A stretch of 64,000 bases of DNA. Source: Xanthostigma xanthostigma (Eukaryota; Arthropoda; Insecta; Raphidioptera; Raphidiidae). The stretch spans positions 19,942,001 to 20,006,000 of the forward strand of contig OY754466.1 of the NCBI GenBank assembly GCA_963575645.1. The letters are read 5' to 3'. How positions within the stretch are numbered: the stretch's first letter is position 1; each line of letters starts with the position of its first letter. The position numbers and the translations under genes were made by a program. The notes below the pieces were generated by a model. That model did not search any database, was not told the DNA's origin, and saw only the letters and a list, made by a program, of their open reading frames with translations. Below are positions 23,089-34,808 of the stretch, piece by piece.

Positions 23089-23799
23089 CAGGGTGTCCCA
23101 TTAAGAATGGGACATAGAACAACCGCAGATTCTCCAATTCAAAATAAAACGATTAAGCGTATGCTTAGATAAAATGTTACTCGCTCTACCAGTGGCGTAC
23201 GGCAGGAGTAAGTAATGCTTGTACCCCTTCTAAATGTTACGCCGCTGTCTAAATTTTAATTTTGACTATAATTTTAATTTTTTTGATATTTTCTAAGTCA
23301 ATAATGTACACTTGTTAGTTTGTTGTAAAGTCATTGGTTTTCGAGATATTATATATAATTTTGTCTTAAAAAAACTGCGAATATCTCGAAAACCAATGAC
23401 TTTACAACAAACTAACAAGTGTACATTATTGACTTAGAAAATATCAAAAAAATTAAAATTATAGTCAAAATTAAAATTTATACAGCGGCGTAACATTTAG
23501 AAGGGGTACAAGCATTACTTACTCCTGCCGTACGCCACTGGTAGAGCGTACTGAACTAATTTTTTTATTGTTAGGTGCATTTTATGATATTTAACAAGTG
23601 TGCCGATTTGAGTAAAATTATACGGTGTATTAAAAAAATTATGGACATTAATAATTTTTCAGTTTTCAACTTCAACACGGTAACACCCTGTATTTCGGAA
23701 ACGAGTAACATTTTATCTAAGCATATTTCGCTTAATCGTTTTATTTTGAATTGGAGAATCTGCGGTTGTTCTATGTCCAATTCTTAATGGGACACCCTG
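23089..23799. mobile_element. Mariner-like MITE (CAGGGTGTCCC termini) hosting another MITE
   Basis: The outer arms of about 95 bases start CAGGGTGTCCCATTAAGAAT and end with the complement, flanked by TA/TATA. The interior contains the separate foldback at 23182-23548. A third CAGGGTGT-like tip occurs internally (aacaccctgta near 23684). Confidence 0.85.
23182..23548. mobile_element. Near-perfect foldback nested in the preceding MITE
   Basis: The tips CGCTCTACCAGTGGCGTACG and complement bound two arms of about 165 bases that differ at only about one position, with a loop of under 40 bases. The GTGGCGTA motif resembles the CAGTGGCGTA MITE tips at 25595 and 38281. Transcribed, it would form a long double strand. 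Confidence 0.9.
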
Positions 23800-23879
23800 T
23801 ATATAGTAATTACATTTTTTGAAATTAAATTTTCCTATTCCGAGAACTGCTAAAATTATCTAATTCCAAATTATAAAAA

Positions 23880-24010
23880 ATGCTAGTCAATTGAAACAAC
23901 GGGACCATTCTAACTTCAAAAAAATACTGACATTCATTGACAATATAATAAATGAAATAAAAATAAAGTTTCTGTTAATGCGTGCTTTGACGCGGGTAAC
24001 GGTTAGTAAA
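23880..24010 (+). mobile_element. Helitron-like 3' end fragment
   Basis: The stretch ending cgcgggtaacggttagt is a diverged copy of the ends at 32473 (acgcgggtaacggctagt) and, reversed, 45281. CTAGT-type ends with a preceding GC-rich hairpin are typical of insect Helitrons; here CTAG has become TTAG. Confidence 0.5.
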
Positions 24011-24555
24011 TATTTATCATATATGTATTTGTTTTTCGTTTCAATGGTTACATATGATTTTACATGTAAATATTAATCAAAACAGTTCTTTTTGACAGAC
24101 TAATTACTTCAGAACAAAAGAACAGCCGATTTTTTAGTGTTCTGTACTAAAATTTGCTAAACAAAACACTTATGGAGTCTCACTCCCAGAGGCGGACTTT
24201 CCATAAGGCCGACTAGGTCCGGGCTTAGGGCGGCCAGATATTAGGGGCGGTCGCGAGGGAAGTGTGGAAAGCACGGTGTCACCCGGCGCGCTGCGTGATA
24301 TTTTCCGAAAACGCCGTAAATTGGTTAATTGAATGCAATGCTGTTTATGTAAATATAGGTACTCTCATATAATAAAAGCTAGTGACTAATAGAAAACAAA
24401 TAATATTTTTCAAAAAATTATTTGATTAAATTTGTTTAAAAGAAAATTTAAAAATCGAATATTTCTTATCCCACTCTTTTATTCCTAAAGTATTAATTGG
24501 AAAAATCTTAAATAAAAAAGTATAGGCAACATTGTGAACCTTAGTATTTCGAAAA

Positions 24556-24746
24556 AATTGGTTGTCTGTAAAGTCGGTTTACGGACGATAGTTTTACGTG
24601 ATAACGTATTCCGCTCGAATATCATATTTAATAATACATTACTGCGCTCTCGCTTGCACGCACAGGGTCAGGCGGAACGGAACGTTACACTTTTTCGTGC
24701 GTGCAGCTGGTGTTTCATCAATTTATAAGACGTTATCACGTCAAAA
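24556..24746 (+). mobile_element. Family X element, short complete copy
   Basis: The left end AATTGGTTGTCTGTAAAGTC and the right end cgttatcacgtcaaaa are shared with 31292-31477 and with reversed copies at 28737, 39879 and 52218. Only the inner blocks (tacgtgataacgt and acgttatcacgt) are inverted copies of each other; the left end carries about 35 extra unpaired bases. No ORF of note. Confidence 0.8.
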
Positions 24747-25594
24747 ACTATGGGCGATGAATCTAATTATTAGGTGGTGGATGGCGACAGTTTTTGCAAG
24801 CAGCACTCGGTGGCAGAAACGCTCTCTTCGGGTAGCCCCCTCTACAAATCCGCTTGGTGGAGCAGGTGTCTAGCGCGTTTCGAACGCCGTTGTGCCACTT
24901 AAAACAACGGCAAACTTCAAAAGTCTTCTACGAAATGGCAGAAAATGACTGAACAACATCTGGGGGGACCTCCTTATTGCAGAAAAAATATTTTCTGCCA
25001 ATTTACCCCCTGCAGAGACTAAAGACTGTCAGTATAATAAATAAATACAAAATAAATAAATTAAAAAAAAGCTCGGTGAGTGAAACCGAGCCTAAACGAT
25101 TCGTCCTCTTGCAGATAATCCCGAGGCAGAGGCGTACCCAGGATCAATACTAAGGTGGGGGGCAAGCCATGGTCGTTCAGGTTCTGACATTTCAGCATGG
25201 AAAAGGCGAATGAAATCAAAATTTTAATTATAGCAGTGTTTTTTTTAGTTATTATAGTTATTATAAAAAATAATTTTTATTATAGTTACATTTACTTCAG
25301 TTTTAATTTTTATTCTTATACTAATATCATTTTTCGTGGGTTAAAAATTTTTTTTTTCTAGGATGGGGGCTGCTGCCCCCCCCCCTACAAATTATATAGG
25401 AATGCAAGGTTGAGTTTATACTTATTAAAGAATGAAGGATGTATATTTTAATTTGATGCAGATGTCAAATTGATAATAATATTGCATTTAAGGAAACATA
25501 TTATTTTAAGGGATGAATTAAGGGGTTAAATTATTTATTTTGTCCAAATAAGTTCACATATAATCAAGCTACAATGTCATTATGTCTGTAGTAG
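24747..25594. other. Unannotated repeat-like sequence
   Basis: This contains degenerate dispersed-repeat fragments, for example a 'gaggcgtacccaggatc' to 'gggggctgctgcc' stretch at about 25130-25390 resembling eroded GTGGCGTA-type MITEs. No gene or clear ends. Confidence 0.4.
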
Positions 25595-25746
25595 CAGTGG
25601 CGTAACTACATATCGTTTGATGTGTTGTAATACTACATGCTAGATTCCTCCTGTGTTTACGCCCTCTCGGGCCGGAGGCCCCCTTCGGCTAGGAGTCCAT
25701 GGCATTTTGCCCGTCCTGCTACTTTAATGTTACGGCTACGCCACTG
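25595..25746. mobile_element. CAGTGGCGTA-type MITE
   Basis: A 152-bp element bounded by CAGTGGCGTAACTA and GGCTACGCCACTG, with a GC-rich hairpin centre (ctcgggccggaggcccc). The same tips bound the larger element at 38281-39077, and a one-ended copy starts at 48865. Confidence 0.75.
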
Positions 25747-27035
25747 TGTATTAGTAAATACACTATCTTGTCACTATCGGGAATGGTTTGGCACTTAGAC
25801 CCGAGTTTATTTACTAGATCCAGATATTTTTAAGACCACAGGTTACCAAGGTTCCTAACCTGAGAACCTCTAGGCTTAGCGTCAACGGTTCCCAAATTAA
25901 ATTTTGAGAACTGGAGGTTTACTCATTAAACGAGCTAGGCTCTTATCCCTATATAGTCAGAGTGCCCGTCGGAAAAATTTTACTGACACATACTCTCCCC
26001 AAACTTTGTATATGGCTTCATTAGGCCTATAGTCTGACACCTATTTCCTCTATAACTTTTCTTGATTTTGGGGCGTTTTCCCTCTAAATTTTCCGAAAGA
26101 TGTCGTTTTGACAACATGTAAAAATTTATAGATACCTACTGTTTGTTTTTTTAATTGGATAACTTAAAAACTTCAACCAAAACGCTAAAATAATGTTCTC
26201 TGACAAATAACATGAATCATTTAAGATGTCTAACACCTCGAATATGTCGAACATATTCGAGGTGTCAGACATTTTAAATGGTATTAAAGGCTTCAAAATA
26301 GCACGAAATGAATAGCGCAATTTCGAGCGTGGATTGGCGGGCAAGGAATCAACCGATCGGGATGAATTTTTTTGAATACTGGAAATTGAGTCTACTTTAA
26401 ATAGTAAATTGTCGGTGGGGGTCTCAGATGCACTGGAAAGAGATGCGCGCGAAAAAACCGGGCGCAAGAACTTTTGGCAAAGAACTTGTAGCTTTGGACG
26501 CTAATAACTTTTTTCCAGTACATTGGAGGGTTTTACTTGAAAGATATTCAATTAAAGAGTAAATCCTGACGAGTCCAACGACTCCAGAATGATTGCTGTG
26601 GGATTATTAGAACGCGAGATATGAGCAATTGAAGAAAAAAAAAACAGAATCTAAGGTGGCGGCGAACGGGGCAATTTGCAGAATGCGCAAATTCAGGGTT
26701 AAAGTCTCCATCGAAGACCCTTTCGAATGAGCAACAAAAGAAAAAATGTATCTGGAATTTTGGGTCAATTCTTAAATGCACTGGGCTACCTAGGGAAATA
26801 TCACAAATACGAGATCGACTAGGTACTCTCAAACTCTATAAAAAGTTTTGTTTGCGTAGATGATAATATGTCGTACCTATTTATATTATAATCAAGAAAT
26901 TTTATACTGAATTATGGTATATTATGTCTCTTTATTAAAAAACGACTGAATAACGTTGGTGTGCGTACAATTGAACATCGCGACTTTGATTGCACTTTTA
27001 GAATGTGTTTGTTGTCGCGGTGAAGGGATATAGTT
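25747..27035. other. Intergenic sequence with one strong hairpin
   Basis: No coding or transposon signal was recognised apart from a 63-base hairpin at 26218-26280, listed separately. Confidence 0.4.
26218..26280. repeat. Short near-perfect hairpin
   Basis: Two arms of 30 bases (CATTTAAGATGTCTAACACC and beyond, paired with the complement) have about two mismatches around a three-base loop. The loop is too tight for a typical animal microRNA precursor. It may be a DNA cruciform, a MITE relic or a chance palindrome. Confidence 0.6.
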
Positions 27036-27184
27036 TATAAATATAGGTGAAATAAGAACGGGTACGTTAGTGTTAACCGAACAGTGAACATATTGTTGTT
27101 AAAGGTACGAGTCACGCGTGGTTCGTACAATTTTATCTACTGTTTTGTAATAAGTAATCATCGCATCATGATTGTATTCAAAAT
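27036..27184 (+). promoter_or_regulatory. Candidate TATA promoter with tiny first coding exon
   Basis: TATAAATA at 27036 is followed 31-33 bases later by an initiator-like TTAGT at 27067, a leader of about 100 bases with no recognised transposon, then ATG at 27168 encoding M-I-V-F-K plus two bases, and a consensus GTAAGT donor at 27185. Insect cuticular and secreted protein genes often have such a minute first coding exon that splits the signal peptide. No matching second exon was recognised downstream, so if this is real the gene continues past the window through a very long intron. This is inference from signals, not homology. Confidence 0.35.
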
Positions 27185-28116
27185 GTAAGTAAAATGGCTT
27201 CAACTTTCTACACTAGTCATTAACATAATCGATATGTGTTACTCATGTATTGCGTTATGCCGACGAAAATATTGATTATTTTAAGGCGGGGATCTTGTTA
27301 TTCTTTAAATTCCTAGGAATTAAATGAGTTGAAAAAAAAGTTAATAAATTATCTTTTGTACTTCACTTGTTAATTGTTAGAAAAAACAAATGTTATAGAG
27401 TTGATAAACTGATGAATTCTGAATTTTATTTAAATGATTACACATGGTTTAATCTTATAATTTTTAATTTGTAAATAACTATTTATAATGCATTTTTGTG
27501 GGGGTTCCATAGAAACTACGAACCCTTATAGTTTCGATCTCTTCGTTCGTCTATCCGCCTGTATTTCACAACTTTCCCATTATGAAATTTGGTATACGGG
27601 CGTAGATTGATGATCCAAAAACAAAAAAGATGATATTTTTGAAAAAAATATTTTGTGCATTCTCTTCAATAGAGTGAAAAGTGTATTTATTTTTCATTTA
27701 ATTTACCTCATTGAGTACGGTGTCTTTAAATAGGTCACAAGGGTATACTTTCCATAAAGGTTTATTAATCTATTTATTTTTCCAAGAACGTTTTGAAAGA
27801 AATTTTTTTTCTAACCTTATAGTCCTGGAAATATTTTGAAAAAAAATCAGCCGTTCTTTTTTCTGAGATCTGTGAAAAAGAAATTAGTTTCGTATCTGAC
27901 AAGTATACTTTGGTTAATTTTTACATATAAAACCATATAGTGTACTTAACCGTGCAAATGAATATCAATTATTCCTAATATTTAATACTAAACGTTATTT
28001 GCGAACCTCACGCGTTAACAGAAATTTTATAATATTTATTGTAGGTATATCTCAAATTAATATTTTTTTAAGTATGGGAATTCTGTCGCTCAATTGGCTG
28101 AAATTTTTTTCTTATG
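27185..28116. repeat. Diverged dispersed repeats
   Basis: A stretch 'tgggggttccatagaaac' to 'ccgcctgtatttcac' (27498-27570) resembles, in reverse, 33110-33180. The segment ending in the 'cctcacgcgttaacagaaat' block near 28015 resembles the reversed Helitron-like end at 45281. No ORF. Confidence 0.45.
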
Positions 28117-28341
28117 CGCGAATTTGAAGATTGCCACCGTTTTTTCGTCGACTTACGTTGCAAAATTGGTCTCCACGAAAAGCGCTTTTATTTTAACGGG
28201 ATAATATATAGCCTATGGCCATCCTGAAGATTCATTCTAAATATTGGTGAAAACATTTTTAAAATCGGATGTGTAGTTTCGGAGATTAGCTCCTACATCC
28301 AAACTTACAAACTTTACCTCTTGATAATATATTAGTATAGA
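28117..28341 (-). mobile_element. Helitron-like element, 3'-truncated copy
   Basis: On the minus strand it begins tctatactaatatatt and runs through the aaaatcgctttt/acgtaagtcgac block shared with 29878-30052, 50156-50371 and 59051-59289. The CTAG 3' end is missing here. Confidence 0.6.
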
Positions 28342-28594
28342 ACTTACTTGCTCCCTGCGGCAACAGTATAGTGCGGTAGCGACAGCAGTATAGTGGAGCC
28401 TTCGGCTATATATTATTATATCTCCGAAACGACTGGACCGATTTTGACGTGACTTTCACTGGCAGATAGCTAATGTTATAAGAAGTAATTGAGGCTACTT
28501 TTATTTTCTATATAATATATAGCCGAAGGCTCTACTACAGTTGTCGCTACCGTGTCTCATCACAATCGCGTGCGGAGTCGCGGGGAGCAGCTAG
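28342..28594 (+). mobile_element. Helitron-like element ending CTAG
   Basis: The sequence ends tgcggagtcgcggggagcag followed by CTAGT, a GC-rich hairpin-like 3' end typical of non-autonomous Helitrons. It contains an inverted block (gccgaaggctctactacagt against actgtagtagagccttcggc-like sequence at 28380-28400). Confidence 0.55.
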
Positions 28595-28736
28595 TATAAA
28601 ATAAAAGTAGCCTAAATTACTCCTTATACCATCAGCTATCTGCCAGTGAAAGTCCCGTCAAAATTGGTCCAGTCGTTTCGGAGATTAGCCGAAACAAACA
28701 GACAGACTGACAGACTAACAAAAACTTAAAAATTGT

Positions 28737-29407
28737 TTTTGACGTGATAACGTCTTATAAATTGATGAATCACCAATCTTATAAATTGATAAAACACCGG
28801 CTGCATGTTCGAAAAAGTGTAACGTAACGTTCCTAACGCGTAACGTTCCGCCTGACCCTGTGCGTGCTTTTTGCTAATTTCTCGCTCAATTTAAATTAGA
28901 TCGGTTTGAAACCAGTCTTAAACGAAAGAGGAGAACATTTTACATAGATTTCGTATAACAGAATTTGCCTAAACAGTTTTTTTATACAAATTTATATAGA
29001 AAAATATTTTATACAAATTTATATAGAAAAATAGCTGTATAAATGCAATGTTGTGTAATGCATGGCGCGACGCGGTCGGTTGTCTTTGTTTGCCGTACAT
29101 GGAAATTAGAAGCAAACGTATGTCTTGTCTTAACATGAAAACAGCTGCATTTCTAATGTTTAATTCAATTTTTTGACATTAGTATATTGTGAAATGCAAA
29201 GCCTTCTAAGTTAAGTATTGGAATAACTAATTATTATTAGAACATAATACTTTGTAAGTTGCAAACGTCACTTTTGACATTTCTTATCATTCCGACACCA
29301 AGGATAAGCGGATTGAAGCCAAATTTTGGGAGGTTTAGGTTATGTATTACGGAATACGTTATCACGTAAAACTATCGTCCGTAAACCGACTTTACAGACA
29401 ACCAATT
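28737..29407 (-). mobile_element. Family X element, long copy
   Basis: A reversed 671-bp copy with the same ends as 24556-24746. Its extra interior is shared with 39879-40448 and partly with 10140-10890. No coding region. The interior could be captured sequence or the ancestral, less deleted form. Confidence 0.75.
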
Positions 29408-29877
29408 TTTTTGTTATAAGTACCGTATATATTTTCATATCCATTTAGTAAAAAGCTGTTATTTTGACATTACAAACTAACACTTCAATTGTATTTATCT
29501 GTATAGATTACTAATAGAATAATAGATATATTATAGCTGTGTAAGGTTATACAATCACTTGTCCGAAAATGTAAAAAAAATGACAAATCTTAACACAGTC
29601 TTCTAAAGATAAAGTAAAATCGGTACTGATCGCTCCTAAATTGTATTCAGTCGAGGAATATTTTAACATAACTTTTAAAAAAAAATTTATATTACTTATA
29701 TCTGTAAATTTTGTATTTTGCTTTGACAAAGTCTCATCTATGATGTTAAATGGAGTAAATAAATTTTATTATTATTATTATAGATAGAGGAAAGGTCTGC
29801 AAATGCTTTACAACATTTGACTCAAAATTCTAATGCTATATATCATATTTTCAAAAATAAGCCATTTTATTAATTAG

Positions 29878-30052
29878 CTAGTGGTCCGGTCCGGCTTCGC
29901 CCGAATTTGTGGATTGCCATCGTTTTTCCGTCTACTTACGTTGCAAAATTGGTCTCCACGAAAAGCGCTTTTATTTTAACGCGATAATATAGGTATAGCC
30001 TATGTCCATCCTGAAGGTTCATTCTAATAGTGGTGAAAGAACATTAGTATAA
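29878..30052 (-). mobile_element. Helitron-like element, CTAG end
   Basis: Reversed copy of the 59051-59289 family. On the minus strand it ends ggcgaagccggaccggacca followed by CTAG (29881-29878). It is shortened relative to related copies. Confidence 0.6.
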
Positions 30053-30404
30053 GAGAAAATGATATTGACGTATAGAAACTATTTTTATAGCTTTTTGGTT
30101 AAACTTATTTGTAATAATTACTTTATTTTCCAAAAATTCACCTATAATTCTTTTTGTCGCGTGCATTGCACATACCGCTAAACTAGCGGTATGTGCTTTA
30201 TTATCGCTTTGTGCGTCAGAGCTGACTTTCGTTCATATAAGAAGTTATATCTAAGTTAATTTCACACGAAATCCATTCAAATTGAAGCTTTTTGAAAAGA
30301 GGAGATTCTAATCTATAAAATAGAACCATTTTTAAATCAATTTGAGTTCATAAATACTATTAAAATTGTAATTGAAAATCACAAACAGCAGTTGTCGGTT
30401 GGTC

Positions 30405-30435
30405 TGTACGTATGTACGTACGTATGTACGTACGT
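30405..30435. repeat. tacgtacg-type simple repeat
   Basis: Repeats of gtacgtatgtacgtac in a helicase-free repeat region; a simple sequence repeat. Confidence 0.7.
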
Positions 30436-30694
30436 CACGACTCTACAGATCGCAATTTTGGTCGGATTGCCTTGGGTTATATTTTATTCACTTTGTTTAC
30501 TATCAGACCAGAACCCTATTTAAATTCACTAAAATGTGTTCAGTAGTTTAATTTTTATAAACAGTTTTATTTTTTATTATTTTTGACAGCTAGGTAATAG
30601 TTTAAAACAATATAATAATTGCTGGTAAATATAGTGTAATCCATAAAACAAGTGCTACACTTGTATACCGTGATAACACCACTAGACGTATTAG

Positions 30695-30767
30695 GCAGCC
30701 GTGGCGCAATGGTTATGCCGTCGGATCCCCAAGGGCAAGGTCCTGGGTTCGAATCCTTACGATATCA
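30695..30767 (+). other. tRNA-like module (Pol III A/B boxes)
   Basis: A 73-base stretch with an A-box-like TGGCGCAATGGTTATG and a B box GGTTCGAATCC at the right spacing, followed by T-runs that could terminate Pol III. The acceptor stem does not pair (GCAGCCG against a non-complementary 3' end), so it is a tRNA-derived repeat head or decayed tRNA rather than a working tRNA. Confidence 0.55.
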
Positions 30768-31291
30768 TTGATTTTTTTCTTTTTTTTTTCTTTTTATTTT
30801 GTTTTATTTTATTCCACTTGATATTAATTATATATTATATTATGTATAGTTCTTAATTTTTTTTATTTTTGCAAACTTAAAAAAAAATATTTTTTCAATT
30901 TTTAATTATTTATTTCTTTAAATTTTTAAATCTTGTTAAATTTATTAAAAATATTTTTTAATTGTTATTTTTTTATCATACAGTGGAAAATTGCGGGATG
31001 TGCACTTTTGGTTTTGCCAACTATTTTAATTATTCTGACACCGTCAGTATTTGTGCCAATAGTTTATTATGCACATCATAGTTGACGTTTTTTTTATTGT
31101 GACATAACGAGATGTAAAATTATGTCATGCCATAAAAGAAAGGTGTAACTAAATTTTATTCAAATGTCATCGAAGAAAAGAATATAATATGATGGTTCGA
31201 CTCATTTTTTTTTTGCTAGTTTTCATTAAAAAAACAGCCAAAACGTGTTGGGTGCTTAATAGGTTTCCGTAGTGCATTATATATAAAAAAA

Positions 31292-31477
31292 AATTGGTTG
31301 TCTGTAAAGTCGGTTTACGGATGATAGTTTTACGTGATAACGTATTCCGCTCGAATATCATATTTAATAATACATTACTGCGCTCTCGCTTGCACGCACA
31401 GGGTCAGGCGGAACGTTACACTTTTTCGTGCGTGCAGCTGATGTTTCATCAATTTATAAGACGTTATCACGTCAAAA
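31292..31477 (+). mobile_element. Family X element, short copy
   Basis: This has the same ends as 24556-24746 and nearly the same 190-bp sequence, flanked by A-runs on both sides. It directly abuts the foldback at 31481. Confidence 0.8.
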
Positions 31478-31480
31478 AAA

Positions 31481-31740
31481 AAATTAAATATGTGTTACGA
31501 GAACGCATTATAGAAGTAAAACTTCAAGTTGCAAATCATACGATTGCACTTGGGCAAGTGGAAAAAAATGTGTTACGAGATAGTTTCACGTTCAGATATT
31601 TCGTCTGTACCTACAAGTTCATCTGAACGTGAAACTATCTCGTAACACATTTTTCCCACTTGTCCAAGTGCAATCGTATGATTTGCAACTAGAAGTTTCA
31701 CTTCTGTACTTAATGCGTTCTCGTGACACATTTTCAATTT
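31481..31740. mobile_element. Foldback element with ~115-bp arms
   Basis: The left arm (tgtgttacgagaacgcatta ...) and the right arm are reverse complements with few differences, around a 25-base loop (tcgtctgtacctacaag). The internal motif tgtgttacgagatagtttca appears in both arms. Open frames on both strands here are by-products of the palindrome. Confidence 0.85.
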
Positions 31741-31927
31741 TTTCGCAGGTTTACTACAAATTATAAATAAGAAAACACAAGCAGACAAAATTTTCGCAGG
31801 TTTACTGCAAATACTGCTTATTTAGCTCAAGTATTACCTATTCTGATAAATTAGTCGAAAATTTTATATATAATAGGTATACTTAAAAATAATAAAAAAA
31901 AAAATTAAAAAAACAAATTGTTGTGTG

Positions 31928-32000
31928 TACCTGACGGTAATCGAACCCAGGCCGATCGCTTGGTATGCCAGCATACAGCTACCACTGAGCTACCAATGCT
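31928..32000 (-). other. tRNA-like module, minus strand
   Basis: On the minus strand: AGCATTGGTAGCTCAGTGGT, then a B box GGTTCGATTAC. It is 73 bases long, with A-box TAGCTCAGTGGTAG like true tRNAs. Acceptor and anticodon arms do not pair canonically. It is followed by T-rich sequence. Probably a tRNA-derived repeat head. Confidence 0.55.
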
Positions 32001-32369
32001 TACTAATAATTAATCATAGTTTATATAGGGCTACTATAATAGTACAATTTCGTGACAAATTCTGTTACAAATTTCGTTACATAGGGAAACGAGTTTACCC
32101 CCGTTTTTAAAGAAGTATTCACTTCAAAAAATAGAATTTAGTATTTTTCTAAATTTTTCATAAAGTATTTTTGACAGTGTTATATATAATTTTCCTTGAA
32201 GAAGTTTTTCGGATAATTTGCATCGATAGTTTAGAGATTAGTGAGGGTACGTGCTTTGATAAAGACTGAAAGCAAATATCTTGAGACTGAAGCGTTAAAA
32301 TCAAAAGGTCAAAAAATACGCTTTTTGAATTTTCGGAGATCTATTTATAGACACTTTACTCAATGGGGT

Positions 32370-33190
32370 AAGTGAAAAAAAATTCCCACCAATTGGGCGA
32401 CGGGACCATTATAAAAATATTGACATTTGATAAACAAAATAATATTTCTGTTATCGCGTGTGGAGACGCGGGTAACGGCTAGTATTAAATATTATAATAT
32501 TTGCTATTTGTTACCTACATAATATGTTTCACGTCATGTAAAAATTAACCAAAGCATGCTCTCGACTAATTTCTTTCTGACATTTACAGAATAAAAGAAC
32601 AGCTGATTTTTTTTATTTTCAAAATATTTCCAAAACTATCATGTTTGGAAAAACATTTTTTTACAAATCTTTCTTGTAAAAACAAATAGAATAATAAATC
32701 GTTAAGAAAAGTATACCAATATTACAGAAAAAAATAACATTATAGCATATATATCTTTTGCGCATGCGTCGATTTTTCCCAAACACAATAAGGCTCTTGA
32801 TATTTGCATATCAAACATCCTCTCACAATTTGGGGTCAATCTGTTCTTCCGTTTGACCTGTATCGTGTATACAAACAACGCACAGATTTTTTCCAAAAAT
32901 ATGTTTTTTGGATTCGGGAGACTTCAAAACGAAAAAATATTGGAAAATTTTGAAAAGTGAATTTTAACCTAAATTTGTACCACCCCCCTATGGGAGGGGG
33001 TTTAAAAAACTATTTTTCCTAAAAACTCTTCATTTCTGTTTTTTTGGTTATCAGTTTTCGTCCGTTATCCCATATTAATAAGTATTTGAATGAGACAATG
33101 AGAGGGCTATGACATACAAACAGACGGACTGACCGAAATTATAAGGGCTCCCAGTTTCTAGAAAACCCTAAAAATATGCAATGAACTATC
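32370..33190. repeat. Composite of Helitron-like end and family Y repeat
   Basis: A Helitron-like 3' end (acgcgggtaacggctagt, CTAG at 32477) is followed by a block shared with 44890-45280 in reverse (cgcatgcgtcgatttttccc and atatttgcatatcaaacat). It then passes into a 'acagacggactgacc' to 'ccctaaaa' repeat tail. No ORF. Confidence 0.5.
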
Positions 33191-34808
33191 CACCTTTCAA
33201 ATGATGATTTTGTTTGTGTGAAGTTTATACTATTCGAATCTTTGATTATCGCCTGGTTAGAACTCTTCAATAAATAAAATTATCGACCAATTTTTCAGTA
33301 AATTTATGCAGTAAACCTCTATTCGGTTCTTGAACAATTTTCGGATGAGGGGGAGAGCGGAGGGCATATAAGGTTATCTACCCTCCTCGCTCATTAACAC
33401 GTTTTTGAAAACGTCGGACTCCCCTATTTTATTCAGCATACTGTTGCAAAAAATTGAACATGAAATTCAATTCGCGTACGATTTGCTGCAAGCTCGTCCT
33501 AGAAATGTTAAAGATTTGCAATAATTGTCTAGTTAAGACATTACGAAATATAGAATCTTGCCATGAACGGGAACATTGACACGATCATGAAATTTATGTT
33601 GTGTCCTGATAACTGACATGTAATAGAAACTAATAGTTACTAACAGTATTATTATTGTGACAGATCAGTGCATTGATTGTTTTTGCACCATCAGTTGTTT
33701 TTGCGATTAACAGGAAAATATTATGGAAATTTACTCTCGAAGATAGCCTATGATTAAACAACCTAAAATTAAATAAGAGTTATCCAAATACTGGAGTTAT
33801 CGAACTCTCAACTCATACATGTTTTTGTTTAAAAAAAAGTAGATTCTTTACCTTCTGATGCAATGACAGTAACTCAATATTTTAAGTATAAATTACTTAA
33901 ATTAAACATTCCGTATATATACAGCCTCTTCTCCTCAAATTTTAAATAAATAATGAGCGTTATTACTGGAATTTATACATACACAAACTGCATTTCTAAA
34001 CAAGTTCCAAAATATATTCTCATGTTAATGTTTCATTAAAAACTTTTTAAACATTTGCATATTAAACGTTATTAAATAATTCTACTCAATTTCTTTTTAA
34101 AGTTCTTATTCGAAATAAATTATCTGGTCGTTACTCGTTACAGCTATTTGATTGTCTAATGGAGGATAATGCATTCCACGACAAAAAGTTTCGCTGAATT
34201 TTTATGTAATAACTAATAATATTAAAACGTAGTTAAGTAACATGTACGCATTTTACACTGTTTGACATCAGTACTAAAATATACTAGCGGCCCGGTTCGG
34301 CTTCCCTCGGTTTAACATAAGGATTTATACTATGTCGGTCAAAATTGCTTCACAAGTCAGAGTCACTTCAAGCAAGCAAAATTTGTTGCGAGTAATTTTT
34401 AAATCTGTGATATCTTCTTAGATATTCATTCAAACGATATGGCGTCTATTCCGATCTAAATTTAAATGCCTAAGGCATATTTAATTGAATAAACATTAAT
34501 ATCATGTCGGTGAAAATAGTTTCGCAAATAACATTATTTTTGATCAAAATTTTGAAAGATAAAAATGGAAACTGTGGGTCATCCTTTAGAAGATAGACAT
34601 ATATTATGTATAGCATAACAGTTTGGGGTCGTGCAACTGATAGAGATAGAGTTTTTCTAATTAAATAAGAATAATTCGATTAATTTTTAATCTAAAAAAC
34701 AGGGACTCATGTCGTTCAATTTTTAAAAACAATGAACTTTTAAAATATTACGGTATTTATGCCTCTGAAGTTTTAACTTTTCTATATAAGAATTATGACT
34801 CATTTCAA
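33191..34808. other. No gene recognised; one reversed Helitron-like end
   Basis: AT-rich sequence. CTAGCGGCCCGGTTCGGC at 34284 is a reversed Helitron-type 3' end with decayed interior. Nothing else could be assigned. Confidence 0.4.

Noticed and set aside
31294-31788. Open frames on both strands (110 and 71 codons)
   Set aside because: They run through a family X copy and a palindromic foldback, and are mirror products of the inverted arms.
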